Below are positions 33,202 through 44,903 of a stretch of DNA of 64,000 nucleotides, piece after piece; position 1 is the first letter of the stretch, and each line of letters begins with the position of its first letter. The position numbers and the translations under genes are program-made. The notes under the pieces were generated by a model, which had not been told where the DNA came from, ran no database searches, and saw nothing but the letters and a program-made list of their open reading frames with translations. The DNA lies in assembly GCA_905331475.1 (NCBI GenBank), contig CAJNYU010000011.1, positions 1 through 64,000 on the forward strand. The letters are read 5' to 3'. Source of the stretch: Rotaria socialis. Taxonomy: Eukaryota; Rotifera; Eurotatoria; Philodinida; Philodinidae.

Positions 33202-33457
33202 TAGAGGTGTCAGCCGTACGGCTGAGCCGCCGCCACCAAATTACTGGTAATTTTAAGAATTTTTGGGGAGCCGCCGCTGACATCAATACATATACGATCG
33301 AATAGATCATTTTTCTTTTAATTTTTGCCAGTGAATTTGTAACTCAGCCGCCGCCGCGACATAAGGAGTTACAAATATCAGCCGGCGCCGCTGCTGTGGA
33401 AAAAATTTAAGAACTTGCAGCAGCCGCCGCCGTTCAACCCTTCGGCTGACACCTCTA
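33202..33457. mobile_element. hAT-like MITE (256 bp) with perfect 15-bp ends and 8-bp target duplication
   Basis: Both ends are TAGAGGTGTCAGCCG (the right one inverted, 33443-33457). The flanking AACACACC is duplicated at 33194-33201 and 33458-33465. The inside has several GCCGCCGCC-rich blocks, unlike the AT-rich surroundings, and no coding frame. The perfect ends suggest a fairly recent insertion. Confidence 0.9.
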
Positions 33458-33465
33458 AACACACC

Positions 33466-34117
33466 TACATCCACATCTTTTCACAATTGTTAAATCGAAT
33501 AGAATTGGTTCTTGATATTACAATAATGAAACAAGAACGGAGAGAATGAATATTAATATCTATAATATCAATAACATCGATCCACTAGATTTTATTGAAA
33601 AGGCTTGTTAGCGTAACTCTATCAGACTGAAATGTAGAAATCTCGTATCTCCTTATCTGAATTATTTTTCAACTTTGTAACTTCACTTATATTCTATTCC
33701 TAAAAAACATTTTCTGCAGGTGATTGATTTTGATTTGATTGGTGAGGTCTGTAGTACGTGGGTGCCTAAAATGAAGGTGGGGAAGGGAAAGGCACGAAAA
33801 ATCCAACTTAAACCTTGCAATCACTATTTTCCTCAAAAATGTATGTGACTTCGTGAAAAAAAATCTAAAACGTAATGAGCGAGGAAGAAGAAAAATAAAT
33901 GCCATCGAATTTACTCCTGAATTTTGTAACATATGAGTATCCCGAAAGAAAAACAAAATTGAATTTCTTTTTACCTTTTCTTCTTCTTCTTCGAATATAT
34001 AAGACCATTTCTCATGTGAAATTGTGTAAACTGCTTAAGAAATAATAAATCATTTTTAAACTACACTGCGAAACTATTTTTACAGTTAGTTAGTTAGTTA
34101 TTAAAACGAGCAAAACA
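33466..34117. other. Upstream region of the GT31 gene
   Basis: AT-rich. A possible 5' splice acceptor (TTTTTACAG, ending at 34085) is followed by a short TTAG microsatellite just before the GT31 start. No other gene. Confidence 0.45.
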
Positions 34118-35370
34118 ATGCGACGGCATTGTAGAAAACGAATATTTACTTTATTCTTTGGCTGTTTGATATTTTATATCGGTGGGTATGTATTTGTCAG
34201 CATCTCGGAAGTTACACGTGATTCAACTGAAAAAATCGTATATTTACATGCACTACGCCGATCGTCACCAATGGAACATAATATTGAGTTATGTTCTTCA
34301 AATGATATCGATCTTATTATTATTATTATTTCATCGAGTTCACATTTTCTTGAGCGAGAATCAATCCGTGAAACGTGGGGATCAATGCCAAATTTGATGA
34401 ATATACGTTCCCAATGTATTTTCGTGGTTGGCTATCAATATGGCAATAGTATTTTTGAAGAATTATTAAATGAAGCAAAAAGTAAACATGATTTACTTTA
34501 TTTAACTGTTGACGATGATTCAATGGTAGGAAAAGAATTACATGCCTATAAATGGTTGGAAAAATATTGTTCGAATGTAACATTTACATTTAAAACTAAT
34601 GATTATTTTTTTGTGAATACCTTTCTTTTACATGAACTTATTCAAGAACTTACAACTAATCCGCAACAATATCAAAATAGATATTTATATAATAATTCAT
34701 TAGAATCCCTTTTTACTGCTCATATTAATCCTGGTGCAAATAAATTTCTTTTTGGGAGAATGTTCCAAGCAAGTAGACCACACCGAGATAAACTGAGCCC
34801 ATTTTATGTTAGTTATAAAGAGTATCCAAAAGATTTATATCCACCTTATTGTTCTAGTTTGTATTTCTTGTTTTAATAATGAATTTTACTAAGAATTGTT
34901 TTCTAAATTTTAGTTTTCGGTTATTTAATGGATTCCAAAACACGAAATTTACTTACAGAAGAAGGCTTAAAAGATAAGTCTCCATTTCGTTTTTCGGATG
35001 TATATATAACAGGAATTTTACCTGAACGACTTAGATTTATTTGTAATAATATACCATTTACTTATCATCTTGGCAGTACAGACGAATGTATAAATATTAT
35101 TAAGAAGCAAAACGTAGAATCATCAAGATCGCCACTTATTGTTTGTTCAACATCGCTTATACCCGCATATAAATTTTTAGACTTTTATAGAATTTGGACT
35201 GTTCTAAAACACGTTTATAAAAATCGAATGTATTCTACCCAAGGTAAAAACTCAAAGAACTGACAATTTTTTCTTCTCATATTTCTCTTTAAGGTGTCTT
35301 TTTATTGTATCAAAATAAAAACAAAGAAACAGTACTAACACTTTTACGATATTTATCTACTAATATTTAA
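34118..35370 (+). CDS. GT31-family (beta-1,3-galactosyltransferase-like) glycosyltransferase with altered DxD motif
   Basis: Three exons: 34118-34856, 34914-35243 and 35294-35370. The last uses a 50-nt intron; if it is not spliced, the frame stops at 35263. The product is about 381 residues. A short cytoplasmic tail and a signal anchor (about residues 9-28) make it a type II Golgi protein. GT31 landmarks are RESIRETWG (80-88), a KHDLL...D segment (123-133), FKTNDYFFVN (158-167), and a C-terminal GYLM...FRFSDVYITGIL matching the usual GGxxxM...EDVxxG. In most family members the metal-binding motif is KxDDDxFVN. Here it is KTNDYFFVN, so two of the three acidic positions are gone. It may be inactive or use another acceptor geometry. 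Confidence 0.78.
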
Positions 35371-37204
35371 CAGAGCCGAGATATAAAACAAGATATAATG
35401 TTGGAAGTGTGTTATTTGTTTAGTTGTACAGAATTCGAATTCATCAGCTATATAGACAGAATCGTTATAACAAATTTAAAATGATCTGATAGCCACCATG
35501 AAATACGAATGTCAGTTTGGCTACCGTCAAAAATTTACCGATATTTGAAAGATAAAAAAAACACTATGCGCAGAATTCTTGTAGGATCAAACTGTAAAAT
35601 GTTTTATTCGCGCAGTTACATCTGACTGCAATGTGGAACACGCACATTTCCTTTATCTTCATTATTATTTTTTAATTTGTAAGTGGACTTGTATTCTGAA
35701 AAAGATTTTACAATATCTGGTGCCTGTTTTTTTTATTGTACTGTTCAAGTCTGTAATGAGAATGGAGAGAGAGAGATGGGTTGTTTGCGATGAGCACCTT
35801 CGTTACTATGGTCGGTAATATAGAGCTAGATAATCGCTACAACTTCGCCTTTAAACTTACGCACTATATTTTTTTGTTCGAAAGTATGTATGAGTTCGAC
35901 AAGAATAAACTGACGCTTTAATAGTAAAACTAAAAAAAAAGCTGTGAGTGCGTGAAGGTGTACTATATAGACTTAAATAGATTCAAAACATAACATGACG
36001 CATTTCGTCTTAGAGAAACATGGCGAGAAGCTCTCTCATTTGACGAGAATGAATATCAAGCAATGGTTAGAGATACTCTTATATAACAAGACGAATGAAA
36101 ATCTCGAGTATTATAATGTATAAATGTTCGTATCATGTCTGTAGTGATTATATGAAATAAATAGTGTGAGCGCGGGCGCATCTTTCATTCACCCACACTC
36201 ACACAAATCTTCAAAGTTCCATAATGGAATCAGCTGATGAGTTTAAATTTTATTGTCATCGAAATATCTTATATCTTTCTATAAAACTAAACTAAAACAA
36301 AAGTATAGATGAAACAAAAGAATTGCTGGAACATTTATCCATTCATTTGCTAAGAAACATAGATTCATGTTCATCAGATAGTGATTCAGTTGGTTTGATG
36401 ATACTGGTAGATAGATGAACAGTAGATGATCTTATTATATCACATTCTCACTTACAGTCAAAATTATAAACTCTAAATCAACGAGTTTGTCGCTGTTTAA
36501 TTTTTATTATATAGTCACTAATTTCAACGAATACGCTATTTTGAATTAACGTTCCACCATGATCATTGGAAACAAATGAATACAAATGTATTTGTTTAGA
36601 TTTAAATATTGGCTCGTTTTTGGAAAAGATTGAAGAAAATTAATGGTGGTTGCGTATTTGCTAAGTTTAAAAATGGTGATATGAATTTTACGAGGGATGA
36701 TATTTTTTTACCAAGGTATTAGTTGTCATCCAAAATAGTCTTGCGGAAATCTGTGAAAGAACACCTGTTGAGATTCGATAAGACACGCCCATATTCATCT
36801 CATTGCATTTTTTCTTATCATCATATTATCACTCTTTTCTTCATACTGTTTCGCAGTGGTAGTAACGACACTCCCCTTAAATGCTATCTAGCCTTCCATC
36901 GAACGGATATGTTAGAAAATTGCAGCTAATTAAACACTTATGTTGTAAGATCATGCTCACAGGAAATGCATTTTAAAATAAGTAAAAAAATCGGGCATCA
37001 TTAGCAACTCATTTTATCTTCATGAAAAATGCCGAAACAACAAGTAAGATTCAACGAGGATAAAGAGAGAAAGAAAGAAGGAGAGAGCTTTTCAAAACAG
37101 TATAAAATAGCAGATGCAGAATTAGCTTCTTCATCCACTTATATTACTTTTTTGTTAACTGAGTGACATTACATTTTCTAATCTCTGAATCGATACACAA
37201 CAAA
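35371..37204. other. Intergenic DNA, 1.8 kb
   Basis: No convincing gene on either strand. A short frame at 36723-36929 is not recognised. The 3' part is presumed promoter of the ammonium transporter gene. Confidence 0.5.
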
Positions 37205-40200
37205 ATGGACAACGCCACGCTTATATCTGGAGACAATGCATGGGTAAGAAATGTTTTTTCCACAATAGTGGACAAGAATTTTAGAGAGTGAGCCGTGTGC
37301 CAGAAACAATACTCGATTTATGCGTTGCTGAGACTCATTTACGGTTGCAGATTAGGATTACAAACTAGACATCAATCAGGTTATGATAACAAAACTTTTG
37401 AAAGATTTGGTCCAATACAAACGATCAAGAGCGAGTTATGAGGTAGATGAAGTATTTGTACGCGTTTTGCCTTCTTTTAAAATGGCAACAGCAAAGTAGA
37501 AAATAGTGCAAGGCAGGTATTTTCTCAAGATTTCATTTTCGTGTCTGCATCATATGTTAAACACATTGCCGTGCTTCATGCCAGAAACGACATTCACTCG
37601 AGTAGAATAGATCATTAGTGCATCGTGACCTTTCGACCTATTTCACTGGAGCAACAATCTAATGACATAACTTGTTCGGTAGTTCATTATATAGCCCTTT
37701 TGATTTGTTTAAATTGTTGGCTCAAGATAATATCCAACAAGCTTATATTCGTAATACCAGAAAAACGAAAGTATAGTTTATATCTCGTGAAAAGCCGACT
37801 GCGTTTGGTCTAAACCAAGAATAAATGTCAGATTATAACCGAGAGTTGTTGTGAAGGTCCAATAGTGGATCTTACTGGACTTACTCCTGCTATCAAATTT
37901 GTATTATAAATCGATCCTTGAATCTGATCATACGAGATCAATTATATATATTTCCTGTGAATTAGAAGAAGACTGGTAGGCAGAGCTGTGCAACAACTAT
38001 AATATTCATCGTTTTCATTTTGCCTATGTTTTAGTGTCAAGAAATATCATGCATGACTATTTATTAGCAGCGTCAAAATTTTCTACGAAGTATCTAGAAA
38101 AAAATTTGAATATCGGAAATTATAGCGTCTGTCTTCATTTTTGGTACTGTTCATATGGATACCATTTTCCACAAATTGTGTTTCCTTAAATCACTCTTAC
38201 ATTTGTGGATAATGAGATGATATCATTTTTCTCATCATATAATGGGGATTTTCTTTTGAGAGTTCTGAATTTAGGAAATTTTATATAAAATGTACCGTAA
38301 CCGTGTTATGCCCTTGTTCATCAAATAATGCTTTTCATATATGGTTCATTCCTTCATCAAACAAATTTAACTGAACCATCACCTTATATCGAAACCAGAA
38401 CGTTAGCCGTATAAAGATGGTTTTTAGACGCAACAGGCATTATGCTATAGCATTATCTGTTAGATCTGTGACAGTTCATCAGCGAAAAATCGAGATTCGT
38501 AATGGAATATTGTTAATTCCTCAATTTTCGCCTCGTGTGCGCAATCTAATTTTCCATATAGACGCGTATTATTACATTTAGAGAATAGTGGGAATGTGTT
38601 TAACGTTGCAAGTTTTTGCTTGTTCGTATCGTATGGTAGGAATGACATAATCGTGGCAAGTGGCAGTTTTCGCATTTCATTTTATTCTAAATTTAAATTA
38701 ACAGCAAATTTGCAAATCTCCATTTGGTGACTAGAGAAATTATATCCTCTGATTATGATCCTTCGAATTGTCTCCAATGAAGTTTATTCCGTATAATCCC
38801 ATTTTGTTTTAGTGGGACAGCAGTCGGACGTTGATGAAATATGAATCCTATTAGCTCTTTCTGGGATTATAAAAACGATGTATTTTTATTTCTATGTTAT
38901 AATCAGTTTTCCTGTTCAGTTTTCACAATCTATCAACTACTAATCAGCGCATGTCTAGTGATTTTAGAAAATAATATTATAGCTCATTTAAATTTCTATC
39001 GGTGATTTGTTCGACTAGCTATGCTGCTTTCTTTCGATTTAGTTGATGACCTCGACCGCTTTAGTGTATATGATGACGCCAGGTTTAGCCTGTTTCTATG
39101 GTGGGCTTGTTGAAAGCAAAAACTTTTTAAATCAATTTTTTCTATCCATTGTCTGCATGGCAATTATTCCAGTTCAATGGTGTCTTTTCGGTTATTCGTT
39201 TACCTTTGGTTCCGGAAATTCAGTATTCGGCTCGTTCAACAACGGTGTACTGCGTTCGTTTGGCCTTAATAATTTCTATGGTGAAAATCCGGACCCAACA
39301 AAGGCACTAACAATTCCATCATTAACATTTGTTGCTTATCAATGTGCATTTGCTATCATCACTGTAGCATTGATCAGCGGTGCTGTAGTTGGCCGAATGA
39401 AACTCATACCGTACATGATATTCGTTTTTCTTTGGTCAACATTATGCTATGATCCATTGGCAAGATGGATCTTTTCTAATCAAGGTTGGCTCAACCAAAT
39501 GGGTACAATCGATTTTGCTGGTGGTATGGTTGTTCATTTTGCCAGTGGTATATCGGGATTGACTGTTGCTACTATTTTGGGCCCACGTTCAGATTTCGAT
39601 CCGGACGCACTGAAAACAGGTCAAACACATCTTCCTTTTACTGTGTTGGGTACTGGCATGCTCTGGGTTGGTTGGATGGGTTTTAATGGAGGATCAGCAC
39701 TTGCCGCAAACGGTATGAAATATTGAGCTCGAGTATATCTTGCCATGATTCTTTTTGATATTTTTTACGAGAACACAAAACAAAAGAAGAAAATATGTTT
39801 AGCTGAATATTTTCCTCAAAGTTGAGCACATTAAAGTTGTTATAAAACTATTCTCGCGAGATAAAATATGGTCACATTAGAGGTTACACTAATCAGAGAA
39901 CACTTTTTACAAAAATAAACTTTATTTTTCACTATCCAAACCGACTTTCTGAATTTCGTTTTATAGGCATTGCTTCATTAGCCATTGTCAACACGAATGT
40001 AGCAGCTGCATCGAGCATTGTTATATGGATTATTCTAGATATCATATGTGGCAAAGCGGCAGGTCAAAGTCTTGGTGTTGTTTCGATTCCTGGTACATGT
40101 TCGGCTGTTGTTGTCGGACTTGTTGTTATAACACCAGCTGCTGGCTACGTTCAGCCCGGATATGCTCTGTTAATGGGTCTAATCGGTGGCTTTATCGTTT

Positions 40201-40628
40201 ACCTGTTTCTTCTAGGAAAGAACCGATTTTTTCATGTTGACGATTCTCTCGATGTGTTTACCTGCCATGGGGTGGGTGGTTTGATTGGTAGTCTCCTAAC
40301 TGGTCTATTTTGTCAGACGGATGTAAGTAGTAAGGTCAATAATGGCGCATTATACGGCAATCCAGTTCAATTGTGGTATCAAGTCGCTGGAATTTTGATC
40401 ACCAGCGCATTTTCAGTGGCATGCACAGCTGCTATTCTGCTACCTATGCATTTTACAATTGGCATTCGTACCAGTCGAGATCAACAAATCCGTGGGTTGG
40501 ATAATGTGGCTCATGGAGTAATCGACTGCGAACTTCCACAACAAAAACTACCAGTAAAATTATCAGCACTGAGACAAGACCGAGGCAATTTAAATATCGC
40601 CACTGTGGCCACAGCCATTCCAAAATAG
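37205..40628 (+). CDS. Amt-type ammonium transporter
   Basis: Three exons: 37205-37243 (MDNATLISGDNAW), 39043-39712 and 39967-40628, giving 456 residues. The first intron of about 1.8 kb is very long for this window; exon 1 is assigned because GDNAW runs straight into the family's LMTSTALVYMMTPGLACFYGG. About eleven membrane segments are present. Key residues are D170, the first twin histidine H178 (DFAGGMVVHFASG), and the second histidine in DVFTCHGVGG. The pore Phe is in AYQCAFAIIT. The cytoplasmic tail is about 60 residues. Amt proteins move ammonium across the plasma membrane. The protein is of Amt/Mep and not Rh type; whether it is ancestral or acquired cannot be judged here. Confidence 0.88.
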
Positions 40629-42352
40629 ACATCAGTTTTTAAACTTTAACTCTTTATTTAAACTATTTTGTCGTCAGTGATGTGTAAAAATAAAATGAAA
40701 ACTATTTTCAAACCTGATTGATATTCAAAAAATCTAAACCGTGAGAATCACTTGCGACAGCTCAGACCAAGGTTGGGCGAATCCAATATTGTTGGTTTCA
40801 AGAAAATTTTCATTTGCTCTCTTTAAAAAACAGTAAATTTTAGAGCAAATTTTCTCACTTAACTTTTGACGAATGTATAAATATATTTGGTAAAATAAAT
40901 CAAACCTTTGCATTTTTCATTCGTCATATTCTTTATTAAGCTACAAGATGAACATTGGGTGACAGTCTTTTTTATTGACAAATTTTTCCGTTATACATTT
41001 CATATTATTTATTTTTACAATAAAGAATATTGATTTTGAATCTACTTCTCACCCACAACCAACATGAGCCATTATCAATATTTTAAGCAATTTGTAATGA
41101 ACCTATTGTGCTTCATGGTAATAGTATAAATGTAAAAGAAAATCAAATAGCAATGGAATCTAATCATAAGAAATATACTATATAAATAAAATTGGAATAT
41201 TTAATAGCATTAAAAATATTGATCATGGCTTATATTTGAGTCGAAAACTCTATTAATTTATATTATTAGTTTTTATATGATGAACAATAACTACATGATA
41301 ATGTATAATACGATCAACATCGAATTTTGCTTAGATTCGATCCTAATAAAAGAAAAATTAGGTCACGATCGTGTTTAATGATTTTGTTCAAAGAATCCAT
41401 AAAAAATTCAATAACAGTTGGAAGTGCAGTTACTGTTACTGCTGTGATCGATAAGAATTCATTCACAGTCAAGTCACGTATATGACCAATATTTCTTTAT
41501 TAATATTGTTTTATTGCATCTGAATACATACTTGTTGTATACCAGTAATGGGTTTCCTTTATTTGATGTTAAAAATGAAACATTGAAATTTGCTGTTAGT
41601 ATTGTACCTACAGATACGACGTTCGATGCAGTGACCATGATGAACTAACTATTCAGTTTATTGTGAGCGAAATGAAATGAAATGACTTTAAATGACATGA
41701 AGATAGAAGAATCGAATTAGTGATGTAACAGCCAATAATATATGAGAAGGAAAAATGTATATATATATATAGTGGGCATCTATGTATTCTATCATATTCT
41801 TTCGAACTTTTTCAATTGCTGTTTTGCCGTTTTCTTTTTCATTATTCTGTCTTTCGGCATTTTCACTATTCTACAATTTTCTTTTCAGCATTTTCCATTC
41901 TTCCTCCTCTAATATGTGATAATTAATATTAAACAACTTGTTCTCGCTTATCTAATTTCGCGGGATGATTTTTTTACGGTCAATATAGGCTTTTCTTTAA
42001 ATTAAAGAGCCAAAAAATAACAGAGCGGATTAATATAATAGCTTTCAAACTACAAAAGACTATATATAAGTAAAATGGGTATTTTGCCTGAAGGAATTAT
42101 GACTGAGCTTTACTTGGCTTCAATTGCACTGGAGAAAAATGAGATCCTCACCCTTTGATTTTTTCCAAATTAATTAAAACATTAGTTGAGCAAGGATTTT
42201 TTTCTGTTCTTCATTTTCGGTAGTTAAAAATCAAAATAAACCTACAAAACACAATACGTTGTGTACATAACCAGTCACCAGTTTACGAGACACAGTAAAG
42301 CATGCCATTAGCAGTATTTCAGCTCTTAGAAACTTAATTCACTCTCTACGGA
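40629..42352. other. Intergenic DNA, 1.7 kb
   Basis: Very AT-rich, with a short (TA)n tract near 41758-41772 and a decayed TTTTC/CATTTTC minisatellite (about 41800-41900) resembling the ends of the 27.7-kb element. No gene. Confidence 0.5.
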
Positions 42353-43391
42353 ATGACACCCATCTTGTTTCTGGGCATAATCAGCAACACTATTGTGATT
42401 ATTATTTTCAAAAAGAATCGCAAGAATTCTTGTTCGATGTATTTGATGAGTGCAGCAGTAATCAACATTGTTTATATCACATGTTCTGTTATTCTCTATT
42501 TCTATACTATTTACTATGGTGATCCAACTACGGGGTCGTTAATTTTTTGCAAATTACGTTATTATTTGGGTCACATCTTGGGCCAAATGGCAAGATACTT
42601 CATTGCAGTAGTATGTATCGATCGCTTTGCATTGACAAGCATGAATGCTCGATTTCGAACATTCAGTAAGCCGTCAACAACACGATTCCTAATTATCAGC
42701 ATTTCTGTTATTATGCATATTGTTCCCAGCCATATAGCGATCCTGACAACCATCGAAAATGGAAATTGTCGCCAGTATGGACTTTATTTTCCTTTTTACA
42801 CTGCATATACAGTGATTTGTCTTGGCTCACTTCAACTAGCAGTGATGGTAGTTTTTGGATATATGGCTTATCGCAATGCAAGACGATTGCACACGATTGT
42901 ACGTCCAACTGAAAACAGACATATTAATAATCGTCCTAATACTAATCTTTATTGTCGGGATCAGTCATTGCTAGTGATGCTACTTGCCGAAGCCGCTGTC
43001 TATGTTTTGACAATGGGTTTTTATTCGTGCCTTTTTTTTTTTATAGAGGTAGTAGTGACCGATTACAAGAACAGCAATAAAAGTCCTAAAGCATCCAGAT
43101 TGAAATCTTCCTATCGTTTATATGGCAATATTTCTCTTTATAACGAACCATACAGCATCTTTTTATATTTACGTGTTTGCACCAAGTGCCTTTCATCGAG
43201 ATTTCACACAGCTTGTCATAAAATGTTGGCCACGATCAAGTGGACGAGAAGAAACCGCTAATAGTTCTACGACACGAAACAAGACAGAGGCAGTTGCAAG
43301 TAGACATTTCTGTCTAATATCTAATAAAAGTATTGCTATTCAATTCGGATATTGTCTACTCGTATCAATTGGCCTCGGTTGTTCTCAATAA
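42353..43391 (+). pseudogene. Rhodopsin-like GPCR with a frameshift between TM6 and TM7
   Basis: The ATG at 42353 follows an in-frame stop closely. The frame encodes TM1 (FLGIISNTIVIIIF), TM2, TM3 with the Cys (FCKLRYY) and VVCIDRF in place of DRY, then TM4, TM5 (AYTVICLGSLQLAVMVVFGY) and TM6 (LLAEAAVYVLTMGFYSCLFF). It then goes off. TM7 (IFLFITNHTASFYIYVF) and the tail are encoded one frame away, from 43122 to 43391, with their own stop. One small indel around 43085-43122 would explain this. It resembles the large FMRFamide-receptor-like families of rotifers; the ligand is unknown. It is a recent pseudogene, or the frame break is an assembly error. Confidence 0.7.
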
Positions 43392-44574
43392 CTTATTCCT
43401 AAATATCTTATATGCCTATAGTGTGGTGATCTCGTGACAAACATTGTAATGCTTACTGTATCTTCTTCAAATGACATGTAACGTAAAATTAGATCTACTA
43501 AATATCTTATTAATGAACCTCAATCAATATAATGACGTTATACTAACTGTGTGAGTGCGATTGGGTATCGTTTGATTTCATCAGACCACACCCTCTATTT
43601 AGTCAGTATCTACCTCAGTGATCCATATTATAGATTTCATAACATCTGAGCTCCGTAGTTTAGTCTCCATCGGACTGCGCTAAAACGATTTTTTTAAACC
43701 CTTGTTTAACTAGGTAAGGGCGTCCAAATGACTATGCGTAAAGATGCAAAATATTACTAAACCAGCAAACATTTCCTCTCCAAATAAATGAGCACGGCTA
43801 CAGATACTATGAACTTCTAACAAAACTTAAAGCCAGTAAAGAAAATCATCTTTTGGACCCCAAAGCTTGGCAGCAACATCCAAACAACAACCTAAACGTC
43901 AGCCACAGTTACAAACACTCATATACACCTATACCAATACCCACACCCTAAAATTATTGTCAGAATTATCAAAAAACGCTTTCAGTGCAATTTCTGCGAA
44001 CTTAACATGTGAACCCCATTGAAATCTAAACCGTGCCTTCTACCATCTTTTTCGACAAGTTTACTTAAATATCCTTGGTTATTTTCGTCTATGCAAAAAT
44101 AAAAAGATACAACAACTTTAAGTAGCTCTTATCTATTACTGTTTTCTTCGTTCTATTCATTATCAGGAAGAAAAAATATCTGTTTGCTATTTAACAAAGG
44201 TAAGCATTTTTTGAAGCTCAAGAATTTTTGGGATAAAGTTTTGCTTGGAACTAAAAACTGAGATATTCGAATTCATCATATATGATGGTCGCTCAGCTCA
44301 CACTATCGTTTATGGATGTAGTTCCTGATTGGAATCGAAACGCGAGATTGTCTTGTCACACGAAGAGAAGAATTGATATAGCACTAGCTGACTCGGGCTA
44401 GAAACGTAAACATGAATTATCATGCTCATATTAGCAGTAACCTACAGGTTCTCATATCCACTTTAATCTTGTCGTAGTAAAATGTGGTTTTGGACAGTGT
44501 GCACGTAGATGTTGAAGCGATATCACATATAGCTTTCGAAACATGGAGATCATTTTTCTTCGATCTAAATCAAT

Positions 44575-44576
<2 letters not shown>
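43392..44576. other. Intergenic DNA
   Basis: Contains two telomere-like words (ACCACACCCTCT at 43585-43596; ACCCACACCCTA near 43939-43950). No gene. Confidence 0.45.
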
Positions 44577-44621
<45 letters not shown>

Positions 44622-44637
44622 NNNNNNNNNNCCCCCC
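44577..44637. other. Poly-G run, 10-N gap, poly-C: assembly gap
   Basis: Forty-five G, then ten N (44622-44631), then six C. A G run joined to a C run across a fixed-size gap suggests a homopolymer that assembly could not cross, or two contigs meeting in opposite orientation. Distances across this point are unreliable. Confidence 0.95.
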
Positions 44638-44903
44638 AGATCATTACAAAGAAATTAATTGATTATTTTCCCTGTAACGGTCTGTGATGATTTCTGGAGA
44701 CTCCATCGCTACATCATAATACAGACTGTAACAGAGAAGTTCCACAGACCATTACTGACCGTGGTACACGAATTCCAGAAAAGGAGTTTCATCGTGTGTC
44801 ACATTTTAATCCCACAGGGATTGCGCTAACAGCTTTTTTTGCATACAATTTATTCATATTCTCATTTATTTTTTATTCAACATAATATTCATTATTTAAG
44901 ACA

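Noticed and set aside
39486-40240. Trp/Cys-rich open frames overlapping the Amt gene
   Set aside because: Out-of-frame shadows of the membrane-protein coding sequence.
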